Assembly (NCBI RefSeq): GCF_001949145.1
Contig: NW_019091753.1
Location: 47,780-64,045, forward strand
Length of the DNA stretch: 16,266 bases
Direction of reading: 5' to 3'
Source: Acanthaster planci
Lineage: Eukaryota > Echinodermata > Asteroidea > Valvatida > Acanthasteridae
The position numbers and the translations under genes are program-made. The notes beneath the pieces were generated by a model that was not told the DNA's origin, searched no databases, and saw only the letters and a program-made list of their open reading frames with translations. Of the stretch, positions 7,731 to 16,266 are shown piece after piece. Position 1 is the first letter of the stretch. Each line of letters opens with the position of its first letter.

Positions 7731-9455
7731 CGATCTCCGCTGTATACAGGGTGACCCCCCAAAACGCAACTCTACAGTAACATTTCATTCTCCCGAAATT
7801 AAAACAGCCTAAAAACTCTTTTATTATCACAGCGAAACAGGATCCTGAAATGGTTCAAAGTCGTTGTTACAGAAGAATTTATTGTCAGCACCTTGTTACG
7901 AAATAACTAACGTAAAGTGCACAGGCTCAGTTAAGGTTACTTTCTCTGAAAAAAACCTTATAACAAAATGCACAACGGCACTACCGTTGCCTTCCAAAAT
8001 AAGCATCAGTTTAATTAAGTCCGGTTTTGAACTATGAAAAGTAATAAACCCAAACAGTTGTACAATAATTTAGGATTTGAATTCGGTGACTGCATGCACT
8101 TGCAAATAAACTGTACGAATTTCAGCTGCAAAGGATTTGTGTAAAAAAGCATTATCTTATAGATCGTACTAGAGTCTTCTGACTTGATATTCCGTTAGTT
8201 TCACACTGCAGTTCGGCCTTACAGAGTAGTGCAGACTGACTCCGCCTGTACATCGAAACAACCATGATTGGAATGTAAATTCTACACGCAAGTATCAAGT
8301 ACCGGGGAGAGAAGATCCTAGAGAGTGTGGACCGGAAGGAGTCCACCTATCACCGGTACCAATAGGTTGGCTAACAATTTGCCGACGTAGAGCTGGTGAC
8401 ATAATACTGAAGGAAATCACGATCTTTGTCGCTAGCATGTCATTGTTAACGTGCTAGAAATGCTAGGCAAAAGCTTTGTTTTTTTTCAAGGCAGACTGAC
8501 TAAATTAACTTTTTCCGTCAAACACAAACCTAAGCTAAGTTGCTGTGTGAAACCAATGATTGAGAACAAGAACTAGTTCTTAGTTAAGGAGGGTATTTTT
8601 GTGAGGAGTGTGGGAAAGTCCGAAATGAGCCCAATTTTACTGTAAATATTAGTGGCAATTGTAATCAGTGTTTAGTTTATACAAAAACAAACCCTTTGCA
8701 AAGAAAACGTTAGAAGTATCTGGATAGGAATTCAATCCAAAACACTGTCACACAAATACAACTTTAACAAAACACCCTTGGTTCAATTTCGAGGGGGACT
8801 CAAATATCTCTGATGATGGCGTGTTCATAACCACACCAATTGAGGCAAATTGTTGGAAAACGTCAAATATTTGTTTCGAGCAAACGAAGAACATTCTGAC
8901 TTCCTGGTTAGCTGGTTATCTTGATAGAATCTTTTTTCTTTGTCGACCATTTCCGTAACTTGTCATGAAAACAATATCTGCGCACAACCTGCGCATTCAA
9001 ACGCGCCAGTACACGTTCCTTCAAGAATAAATGTGAAAATACGCATTTGCACCAGGTATCCCTCCTAATGTTTGGATCCAAACTTCTGCGTAGCAAATTA
9101 TGGGGATGAACGTCTAAAGCTTTTCAGTAAGTCCACTCTCGTTTGTCTTTCTTTTTCCAAATCTGAGGTATGACCTCTTCGAATTTAAGCAAATGTGTCG
9201 GGATTGTACACCTCCGATCGTTCATATTTTTGATCTTGATTTTCTTAATTGCCTTCTCGTCGCATAAAATCGGGTATGATCCTGTTGATTTATCCTCATT
9301 GGTATCTCCAATAACATTTTCTAAGCCACCTTGAACATTAAAATCTTTTAGACGCATGTTATAATTCAGGTCTGTTCGCTGGCACATTAGCTTGGTTTTG
9401 TTTGAATTCTTGTTACTATGCGTTTTTGTGTTATGCCTCAAATTTAGCTGGTTTA
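7731..9455. other. Unassigned stretch
   Basis: No gene is recognised. TA followed by CAGGGTGACCCCCC at 7745-7760 resembles a Tc1/mariner-type end, but no partner end is found. A 14-base perfect palindrome AAGAACTAGTTCTT is at 8568-8581. One copy of a dispersed repeat is at 8267-8356. The longest frame is minus 9124-9441 (105 codons, lysine- and asparagine-rich, with KAIKKIKIKN); it has no recognised domain and its composition is what AT-rich DNA gives, so it is not called a gene. Confidence 0.45.
8267..8356 (+). repeat. Dispersed repeat, copy 1
   Basis: It aligns with 10785-10873 over about 90 bases at roughly two-thirds identity by eye. The best shared words are TGTAAATTCTACA, AGAGAAGAT, GTGGAC and CCACCTAT. 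The orientation is the same in both. Weaker similarity may continue to the right (TTGGCT and beyond). The family is unknown. Confidence 0.65.
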
Positions 9456-9640
9456 TTTTAATTTGGGGTTATGCCCTAATCGATGTATATTAGAAACACT
9501 GAATGCCCAGTTTTTATATCCAAGATCTTATGAAAAAAAGGAAGTTTGTTTTGAGTGGGACTTCAACCCACGACCTCCTGCCTCTATGTGCAGACGTCTT
9601 AACCACTCGACCACCGAACTTGCCAGGGTCGGCTGGCTGG
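9456..9640 (-). mobile_element. tRNA-derived SINE
   Basis: The minus strand carries a tRNA-like head. The A box TGGTCGAGTGG is at 9613-9603 and the B box GGTTGAAGTCC at 9568-9558 (one base from consensus). A perfect five-pair T arm (GTGGG/CCCAC) closes a seven-base loop. CTGC/GCAG can form an anticodon-type stem. The head resembles Ser/Leu tRNAs. It is followed by a non-tRNA body with a T-run, then a tail ending near AGGGCATAACCCC. These are the parts of a SINE transcribed by RNA polymerase III and copied by LINE enzymes. The missing acceptor stem and the altered B box argue against a working tRNA gene. The ends are approximate. Confidence 0.72.
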
Positions 9641-9735
9641 TGTGAGTCAGATGTAGTAACAAGTACCGCGAACAATGTTTCTTAAGATGAATTTACATCA
9701 GGGAGATATTAATTTAATTTGAGGTTATGCCCTAA
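9457..9735 (+). repeat. Direct repeat shared by the SINE tail and the foldback element
   Basis: A 23-base word (TTTAATTTG, G or A, GGTTATGCCCTAA) occurs at 9457-9479 and 9713-9735 with one mismatch. Further right the two copies stay similar: ACACTGA then CCAG then TTTATA occurs near 9497-9516 and again near 9766-9787. The first copy is shorter in the middle. Thus the SINE tail and the neighbouring foldback share one module in the same orientation. Confidence 0.8.
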
Positions 9736-9850
9736 CTGACAAACCCAACAAATTCTCGGGTGTACACACTGAGCTTCCAGTATTTATACGATAGGATATA
9801 ACCCCAAATTAAATGAATATCTCCCCGACGCAAATTCATCTTTAGAAATG
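9676..9850. mobile_element. Foldback element with ~53-bp inverted arms
   Basis: Arms 9676-9728 and 9798-9850 are inverted copies matching at 45 of 53 positions, around a 69-base centre. Shared words include AGATGAATTT, GGGAGATATT and ATTTAATTTG. The outer ends lie near AGAAAC/GTTTCT-type sequence. No protein is encoded. Size and structure fit a MITE or the end of a larger element. Several arm differences are A on the left against G on the right. Confidence 0.78.
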
Positions 9851-9877
9851 TTTAGCTGGGTTCAATTGAAAATTACT

Positions 9878-9910
9878 GTTGCAGTGTGTAAGGCTTTTGT
9901 CTACTGCAAC
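9878..9910. repeat. Hairpin, 8-bp perfect stem
   Basis: GTTGCAGT (9878-9885) pairs with ACTGCAAC (9903-9910) across a 17-base loop. It sits just right of the foldback element. No role is recognised. Confidence 0.65.
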
Positions 9911-10060
9911 AAGCTCCCTCCTACCTCCGGCGGTCATTTGTATCGGCAGCTTTAGGTAGGTTTTTATTTCTCTGGCTGAGTTGGCTGCTGTTAATCTTGT
10001 CGAGTCTTATTTGATTCAAATGTGTTGTTCAAACCGATCGAAAGGCAAACTTCAAATCCT

Positions 10061-10086
10061 AGCATGAGCATGTTATTGCTCATGCT
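10061..10086. repeat. Hairpin, 10-bp perfect stem
   Basis: AGCATGAGCA (10061-10070) pairs exactly with TGCTCATGCT (10077-10086) across a six-base loop TGTTAT. It borders the gypsy integrase fragment that starts at about 10108. Confidence 0.8.
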
Positions 10087-10107
10087 TGGAGACTGCTGAG
10101 GCGATGC

Positions 10108-10214
10108 TTTATATTTCCCCAAAGACGTGAGATTCAAAACTACGGCCCTAGTCAGAGAGTGTTGAACTCCAGGCACAACGAAAAGGTAGACAAAATCTTT
10201 GATGAATTTTTCGA
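10108..10214 (-). pseudogene. Fragment of a second Ty3/gypsy integrase
   Basis: The plus-strand sequence aligns without large gaps to 14352-14456, which encodes (on the minus strand) the part of integrase around the second catalytic Asp. Shared words include ATTTCCCC, GATTCAAAA or AATTCAAAA, and TTTGA(T/C)GAATT. Read on the minus strand it gives KFIKDF and VPGVQHS, matching the positions of FVKEF and VPKVLNS in the other copy. The catalytic region is broken by stops. It is clearly diverged from the right-hand copy, so it is an independent, older insertion or another family member. No other part of the element is recognised beside it. Confidence 0.6.
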
Positions 10215-12919
10215 ATGACAGTGTATCAAAATATTTCTAAAAGGAAAACGAAAAAATGTATGTGCCGTATTCTTAAAATCTATCGTAAAACGTTTTTTCG
10301 ACAACAATTGTTTTTAATGGTATGTGATAAAACTTTACAGAAAAACCTAAGAAGGTGAAACACAGTACATACTGTTTTAACTGAAAAATGCTTCGTTTTT
10401 ATTTGTATTTCCAACAAACGTTTGCCTCAAAAATGTCGGAAAATTTTCTTTTTAAATCATATATAGCAACTACGTTTTATCAGTACAAAAGAGTGTATGT
10501 CTACAAGTAAAAATATTCACCGGTTGGTTGATTGAAAGCCATGGAATATTATCTTGAATTTGAAGTCTTTCTAGATACCTTCGAAAGAGAAGATGCAGCT
10601 CTACTTTTTCCACAGTTTGCACGTTTTGGATAGATGAAAGATCTCTCCTGATTGTTCTGTTAGTTCTGCATGGAAATCTGGCATTATGGCGTTGCGAAAA
10701 TTAACTCTGAATTCGCTGAAAATCTGTGTGACCTTGGCAGCTAACTTATCGGCTGCATTAGCAAATACTATGGGTCAGGTTGGCATTGGTTGTAAATTCT
10801 ACAAGCAGGTTTGAAGTGCCTTCAAGAGAAGATACCATAGCGGGTGGACTGAAAAGACCCACCTATTAGCGGGCGTCATTTCTTGGCTATGACACGATTT
10901 CAGGACACGTGGCAGGGGGCTTCTGAAGTTATCAGAATTGTCCTCTCATTGCTTGTATGGTGTTGTTAATTCTTTTAATTTAAAAATGCAGCTGTCACCG
11001 TAAGAAGGAGACTTAAATCCTTCATTCCATTTGATGAACTTTTGAAAAATGCACACCACTCTGCTCACTTTTTTAAATAATCTTTTGAAAAGAGCCTTAA
11101 ACTGTCGTAAGCGAGGCACTGTGCTTTCAGTCTGTTCCTACATTTTCCGTTCAATCTGGTTCTGGAAAATTGTCCTGCGTAAAATCTTCTGCCTTTCAAA
11201 AATCTGCTTTCAAATAAAGGAAGATATGAGAATGCGTAATCATGACACATTTCAATCATATGCACTGTATATTCTTCCAAACAAATGGAGCCTTTTTTTC
11301 ATTTAGATCTCCAACCTATTGACCTAACATTGTCGCTGTCAGTGTAGAGGTCGTAGCACTTCTTGGAACAAAAACTAATTCACCATCTTTGTTTCGCGAA
11401 AACATTTGTCATACCCGTGTATAAAATACTGTTATATCTGACTTGGTTTCAAGGACCTCGACATACCCTTACATTGATAAGTATGAACTCTTTATCCTGT
11501 TGGATTGATAGCCAGACGTAACTGCTATGCGATCAAAATTGCCTGGTTTGAAGCAGGAAAAAAAACCAGAATATATTCAGCAGCGTACCTCCGACCCTTA
11601 CTCGTATTTCATTTAAACGTATTTTCTTTGACTGTCATGTTTCTGTGATTACCTCAGATTCTTTTTCTGTTTCAGTTTCAGTGTTTCAGAGTATTCTACG
11701 AGCATCTGCATGCCATCGACAAGCTCAGACTTATTATGTTCCTAGTTGATCGCCTGTTCACAGGCCTGTTTCTTTTTTGCATTGTTTTTATTCGCACAAA
11801 TTATCTTTTTCCTTTATATACATGCTATATTGATTGTGTTTTGTTTTTGGCTGGATACAGATAAATTTCAGCTGGATATAAATATAAAAACAAACTCTTC
11901 CAGCAGTTTGAGAGTTCTGCGACAGAGGGACGCTCATGATTTTGTCCTCCAAACAAGCGGTTAATTAGCAGGACAACCCGGGGCACCTACCACAAGCACC
12001 GCACTAAATGACCCTCACTCTGCTACCCTAAATCACTCTCAAGACACAGTGCAAATATGGTTACAATCCTATATAATGCAGTAGTCTATTCTGCCTGCAA
12101 CTCAATAGGTAACTCCTTGGTAGGCGTTATATTAGTATCTAAAGGTAACTTTAAACAGTTTTGGCTGCTTAAGTTAATATCCAAGACAGGTCGGCTCACT
12201 CGCCAAAGTTCGGCAACGCCTAATAGGTTCCTTTTCTTCAAGGAATTTCGCATATCGGTGTGCGGAAGCTCGGGATCACAGCAAATAGCGGGCTAGAATG
12301 TTCAACTGACTACGCCGAGCAGTATGAGATCTTGACTGCCAGCGACTGCAATGTCGAATATCTACATTTGATCAAATCATGATCTACGCGCGGGTGGCGC
12401 GTCCTATCATAGTCGCAAGTATTGCACGTGGACACAGTCGTGTTCACACCTTCAATCGGGGGATCCCTATTCTTCTTCTTCATTTGTTCATACTTTTACT
12501 TTTTCGGAAGACCTCCCATATGTTTTGTACATGTTTTTCAACCGTGGACTCCTCGGCAACCATGGACCCATTGTCCCCTTTTGTTACACCTCCACTATTG
12601 AATGTGAATACACGTTCACAGTACTCTAGACTTGCTGTTGCCTCTGTGTTTCGTTACACAGCCTCACCCTATGTTTGGTCAGTTTCTTCGACCAGTTAAC
12701 TAAAGCAAAAGAGATATTAATCTCCAGAAGGAGGCTTAAGTTCCCAAAGTTAAACTTGAAATTTTATCTTCTTTTTTGTTATAAAATAAACAGTATGTTT
12801 AAAGCAACTCTAAGTTTTGTGGACATTATTTTACAAACTTGAAACTTCAATTGTGAAGTGAAACTCGATCCGGATCATTCTCAGTCCTGGAGCCTTTGTC
12901 AAGGACGATATGGCGAATC
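10215..12919. other. Long unassigned stretch
   Basis: This is AT-rich, with no confident gene on either strand. The second dispersed-repeat copy lies at 10785-10873. Short repeated words (GTTTCA) occur near 11671-11689. Plus frames at 11049-11306, 11746-11964, 12057-12296 and 12379-12699 have no family features. On the minus strand, around 12580-12490, the peptide STVEKHVQNIWEVFRK loosely recalls the helix after the reverse transcriptase active site of gypsy elements, but its neighbours do not support this. Confidence 0.45.
10785..10873 (+). repeat. Dispersed repeat, copy 2
   Basis: It is the partner of 8267-8356, same orientation, about 2.5 kb to the right. Shared words are TGTAAATTCTACA, AGAGAAGAT, GTGGAC and CCACCTAT. 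Neither copy has visible ends or an open frame with a known match. Confidence 0.65.
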
Positions 12920-12920
12920 T

Positions 12921-13424
12921 TTATTGGGGAAGACAACTCAGAAGTATAGCCCGCCTCCTTGGGTTCACGTGTACCCCTCTGAACGATAACACGAAAATGA
13001 CGAGATGCACAATTGTGGAGGGCACGTAGCTCTCCAAGAAGGTTCTTTCTCCTCTCTCTAAATTCACCCTCCTGTGTCGTAACCTCTGGTTAGGCGGCAT
13101 TGCTACTCGTGAGCTCAACTTAATACCGTCTGACTGTTGTAGTTGATGTGCCAGGTCATTAAGATTTCTCTTCTGTCGGTAGCGTAGACGCATTTCCTTC
13201 CAGCGTGTTGTCCCACAGCATTTACAAGGTAGGTGAACTGCAATCTCGAGGATGTTCTCTTTACTTTCAGGCAACAGTCCTGCAGCATCCCCTGGCTGAG
13301 CAGTGGCCTGTTCTTCACGCCCCCCAAGGCTCGCCCAAGGGCTCTGTCCCCTCTGCTCTGTTCCCTGACAAGGAGCAGCAGCACCCGCATGGTCTAGTAA
13401 TTGCTTGTCTGTCACTTCGCCCAT
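12921..13424 (-). CDS. Unrecognised 167-codon open frame downstream of the gypsy integrase
   Basis: This is the longest uninterrupted frame in the window. It begins MGEVTDKQLLDHAG and ends at a TAA that lies inside AATAAA (minus strand, 12925-12920), a canonical poly(A) signal. It has a Cys cluster (PCKCCGTTRW), a very basic middle (KEMRLRYRQKRNL) and a moderately hydrophobic stretch near the end (TIVHLVIFVLSF). It lies after integrase in the orientation of the retroelement, where gypsy elements carry a tail, a third gene or the 3' LTR. No family is recognised, and overlapping frames exist on both strands (plus 13205-13474). It may be a non-coding part of the element that happens to be open. 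Confidence 0.22.
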   Translation of the reverse strand: MGEVTDKQLLDHAGAAAPCQGTEQRGQSPWASLGGREEQATAQPGDAAGLLPESKENILEIAVHLPCKCCGTTRWKEMRLRYRQKRNLNDLAHQLQQSDGIKLSSRVAMPPNQRLRHRRVNLERGERTFLESYVPSTIVHLVIFVLSFRGVHVNPRRRAILLSCLPQ

Positions 13425-13929
13425 CTAAGGCTTCTACACCCTCAGATGGTGTACTGGCGTCACACCGTCGATGAATACACTATCTGACGGATTCTTTGGT
13501 TTCCGTCACGATCATAGCTGAGAAAGTCCTCTGATTATTCGTGCCTTCGTTTCTTATCCGCAGATTTTCCTGTGCCTTTTCTTCGGTCTCTGTCTCTATC
13601 TCGCCCACTTCATCTATATAGTCCTGGCGGTAATAGTACTGGACGTATACAGTTTGTCTTGCAAATGCAACTGTAAATCAAACATCTTTCTCGCTCCAAA
13701 CTGGAACTTTTCTTCTTTTAGAAGTCAATGGGTTTTTTTTTTAATTGTACAATTTCATAACGTAATGAATTTATTTCGGAGAAAGCAAATTTCATTTTTC
13801 CAAGCTTCTTAGAATGAATCCGGCAGGTACCGTCTGCCAGCTGATACACTGGGCCTTCCCAACGGCATTATTATTTAGACAAAAAGTCTTTCTTTTTCTA
13901 ATTACTGTTGAACCACACGAACTCTCCTC

Positions 13930-14872
13930 TTACGAACTTGCCGTTGACAGATCCTCTGTCGTATACGTTTTCTGTCTCCTGACACCATGTTTCAGGCACT
14001 CGCGCACCCAAACTAGTGCAAGCCTCATATGCTTCCTCACTTGCTGCGCATGATGGCATGCCTTCATGCCCCTCCGAGAGGAGAGGAGGGGCGGGGAGGG
14101 GAGATAAAACAATACTCAGTCAATGAAAAAGGTTAAAAACAATATTTACATCGGGAATTGACTTGTTCCCCGAGCTCAATAGCACAAAAACATATATCTA
14201 AAAATACACATTACTGAATAATTTACTGAGGAACTTAACAAATATTGTAAGCACGGTCAGGTATGATCAGTGTACAATTGAAGAGTTCAATCATCCCATT
14301 ACTCTTTGGGTTACACCTTGTTGTACGTCTTTTCTGGATGGCCGATAAGCAAAACATTTCCCCTGAAGACTTGAAATTCAAAAACTACACCCTCGGTCGG
14401 AGTTTAGTACTTTGGGCACACCGAATCGGCATAAAAACTCTTTGACGAATTCATCTGCTACTGTTTCTAACGTCTGATTAGATATTGGGTGCACCCCGGG
14501 TCCACTTGCTCAGGAAGTGGCCAACCCCCCTCAGTAACTGGCAAAGAGCCCAATGCATCCAACGCAGCCCCGTCCATGGGCAAGCCAACTGTTCTCCTTG
14601 CTCTCGCGGAGGCCCTTTTGTCTTTGTAAATGATTTTAACGGGCGAAGACGATTCATCTCCTAAAGATGGATTGAATGTCAGTTTTGCTGCCACTTAAGC
14701 CGAGTAAAATCTTGCCTTCACCTTTGCCAGCAAATTTCTGACACTTCGGTACCCTCCTGAAATATTTTCGTGCAGTTGTTTCACTAATTCTTCGTGGTAT
14801 GTGGCAGGAATTACTGTGCGCTGCGCTTCCATCATCTGACTCCCACTTCCTATGGAGAATCCCTTCCAGCAC
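13930..14872 (-). pseudogene. Ty3/gypsy integrase relic
   Basis: Integrase inserts the retroelement cDNA. From its N-terminal end: ILHRKWESDD (about 14860-14831), then the zinc-binding region with YHEELVKQLHENISGGY (first His kept, second His position now Tyr, Cys pair not recognisable). The first catalytic Asp is in ALDALGSLP (14565-14539). A small deletion and a frame change follow. The second Asp is in FGVPKVLNSDRG (Asp codon 14398-14396). The Glu position is at 14288-14286, 110 bases away, i.e. D35E spacing plus a two-base shift. A C-terminal helix RECLKHGVRRQKTY follows (14004-13963). Stops and shifts are frequent. A G-rich insertion-like tract separates the core from the last helix. The limits are approximate. 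Confidence 0.85.
14076..14105 (+). repeat. Purine-only G-rich tract
   Basis: Apart from a single C, 30 bases are all purine on the plus strand, with three runs of four G (GAGGGGCGGGGAGGGGAG) and several GG pairs. It could form a G-quadruplex or triplex on the plus strand. It lies inside the integrase relic and has no protein counterpart there, so it is probably a later expansion or insertion. Confidence 0.75.
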
Positions 14873-15239
14873 TTTAAGTTCACCCCAGTGCTTCTCATCA
14901 GTTTCGCCTTGGTTGATAATGTGGAGGCGTTTGTCAGGTTATTCCGACCCTAATATTCATTTGCAGTCATATATAACCTAACTCTGCTTTCCTCCTGCAC
15001 CTTTGTGGGATAAGGTGTACCGTTACGACTCTTGAGTGAGATGTAACAGCCTCATTGCGCACAGCCTCAAATTCACCTTTGAAATACTCATTGCTCTTGA
15101 GTGTCACCCGTTCTTTCAAGTTGTTAGTTTGATGACCATTCGCCGGCTGTTCTTCTCAGCCATGCTGAGTGCAAGGCTTTTCAAGACGTCTGTCTTCCTG
15201 CGAGAGGGTCCAGGTCTGTATACGTACGTGTATCAAATT

Positions 15240-15500
15240 CACTGATCACCAGCAGCCATTTGTCTATTTTCCCTTGCAGGTCCCTACCGACATAATAGCT
15301 TCAGAGTTAAAGGTGTAGTCCGATTCTAAAACAGTATGGCAACTCTTGTAGCCCCGCCTTTAACTCCTAGAAAACACTGTCGCAGTTGCTCCTCCAAATG
15401 AATTATCTTGACTTCTCGGATAGACCTAACAATGGACTGGTGATGTCTACAATGCCATTTTCAAAGTCTTTTTCTATAGGATGCTGGGCCAAGAAAACTC
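15240..15500 (-). pseudogene. Remnant of the gypsy RT connection and RNase H region
   Basis: On the minus strand the segment just after the reverse transcriptase reads SPLLGLSEKS (about 15438-15409) and FQELKAGLQELP, the pieces that usually join RT to RNase H in gypsy polyproteins. Soon after comes LQGKIDKWLLVISEFD (about 15281-15234), which in the family lies at the end of RNase H. The intervening RNase H catalytic core, normally over 100 residues, is almost entirely missing. This indicates an internal deletion, not only point decay. Confidence 0.65.
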
Positions 15501-15506
15501 TATTCA

Positions 15507-16266
15507 TCATTTGCTGTCTTGGGTGTTGGCCACTCTCTTAGAGCGCATATCACATCCGGATTGCAATGCCTTCGCGTGAGACAAGGGTCCAAAGTGCAAC
15601 ACACTCCTAAACTGTTGATATTTCCAGGTTTTCAATCTCAACTCTGTAGTTGGTAGGCGTTGAAAGACTATTTCAGGCCGGATTAGTTCTTCATCTACTG
15701 TTCTGGTGAAGACAATTACATCGTATAAATAGACTAGTAGAGTTTCCCAGTGACGGCCAGCTACCACCCTTTGAATCAGTATCTGGAAGGTGGATGGAGC
15801 ATAACATAGTGCGAAAGGGATGACTCATCACTAGCAGTATAAACCTCCCCGGACTACGAGTGCTGACTTCTCTGCAGCATCACCAAAATCCACCTGCCAA
15901 TATCCTGCTGATGAGGTCCAGAGCGGCAAACCAGGTAATGCCGGTCAGGGAGTGTGGCGAAAGCGTCCTCAATGGTTAGCGCATCGAGACTACGATAATC
16001 CTTGCAAAATCGCTGGCTAAAAGCCTTTACAGTGATCACATTTGATGCCCAAGGACTCTCGGTAGGCTCTATCCTTCCCACCCTAACAGTTTCCTGGATT
16101 TGGTAATATATTTCTTTCTGTTCACGGGGGTAAACGTCTAGGCCTCTCTCACCTTGTGTGTGAAGAACCAAATTAGCACGGGCGATGTCTGTGTCACTCC
16201 TTGGAAAAAGTCTTGGTGAGTGCACAAGAGGTCAATGTTCCACTGTGATATTTCTTGTATACCTCT
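15507..16266 (-). pseudogene. Ty3/gypsy reverse transcriptase relic, runs off the right edge
   Basis: This copied the element RNA into DNA. The fingers region is readable as REQKEIYYQIQETVRVGRIE, ESPWASNVITVK (from 16060) and FCKDYRSLDALTIEDAF (from 16009). A frame change then puts the first catalytic Asp in AALDL (near 15930-15916) and later GRHWETLLVY. The active-site box reads YLYD instead of YLDD (15731-15720), so one catalytic Asp has become Tyr. IVFTRTVDEELI follows, as in gypsy elements. Everything upstream in the element (gag, protease, 5' LTR) lies beyond position 16266. It is closer to Ty3/gypsy than to Copia or LINE by the order RT, RNase H, integrase. Confidence 0.85.

Noticed and set aside
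7745-7760. End of another Tc1/mariner element (TA plus CAGGGTGACCCCCC)
   Set aside because: No inverted partner end was found within the window and no transposase remains lie next to it.
9124-9441. 105-codon minus-strand gene
   Set aside because: Lysine- and asparagine-rich composition expected of AT-rich DNA, no domain, no promoter or splice support.
9553-9625. Functional tRNA gene on the minus strand
   Set aside because: A box, B box and T arm are present, but there is no pairing acceptor stem, the B box has a changed base, the anticodon loop has the wrong size, and a SINE-type body follows.
12490-12620. Third gypsy reverse transcriptase fragment on the minus strand (STVEKHVQNIWEVFRK)
   Set aside because: Only one short helix-like resemblance; the catalytic box that should precede it is not there.
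1-16266. CRISPR array, bacterial operon or phage region
   Set aside because: No regularly spaced repeats, no compact coding, no ribosome binding sites; all recognised elements are eukaryotic.

Overview
The window looks like a transposon-rich, gene-poor stretch of an animal genome. There are no operons, Shine-Dalgarno sites or closely packed genes. What can be recognised is decayed eukaryotic mobile DNA: a Maverick/Polinton-type polymerase relic, a Tc1-like DNA transposon, a tRNA-derived SINE, short inverted-repeat elements and Ty3/gypsy relics. This mixture, with the palindromic octamer TAGGCCTA present three times, suggests a marine animal, perhaps an invertebrate deuterostome. The taxon is an inference and cannot be proved from this window. 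No intact host gene is recognised.

Layout. Positions 1-150 hold an 18-bp palindrome and a promoter-like cluster. Positions 323-991 hold a frameshifted relic of the N-terminal region of a protein-primed type B DNA polymerase, ending in a Cys2-His-Cys finger. Positions 992-2518 are mostly unassigned, with a nested hairpin at 2194-2245. Positions 2519-4088 are a complete but dead Tc1-like transposon, with TA target duplication, short terminal inverted repeats, a tandemly doubled left tip and a broken transposase that has lost its second catalytic Asp. Positions 4455-4848 contain a perfect 25-bp foldback carrying telomere-type hexamers, which abuts a ~330-bp non-autonomous element with 23-bp terminal inverted repeats.

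Positions 4849-9455 are mainly unassigned AT-rich DNA with small palindromes, a degenerate TGACTTG array and one copy of a dispersed repeat whose second copy lies at 10785. Positions 9456-9850 contain a minus-strand tRNA-derived SINE and a foldback element that share a sequence module. Positions 10108-10214 are a fragment of gypsy integrase. Positions 10874-12920 are unassigned. From about 13.9 kb to the right edge the minus strand carries a Ty3/gypsy pol relic (reverse transcriptase, RNase H remnant, integrase). A 167-codon open frame of unknown nature lies downstream of it.

The recognised parts do not work together as a system. They are separate insertions of different ages, all apparently inactive. 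The most useful leads are the telomere-motif foldback abutting the small element, the duplicated transposon tip, the SINE/foldback shared module, and the two diverged gypsy integrase copies.
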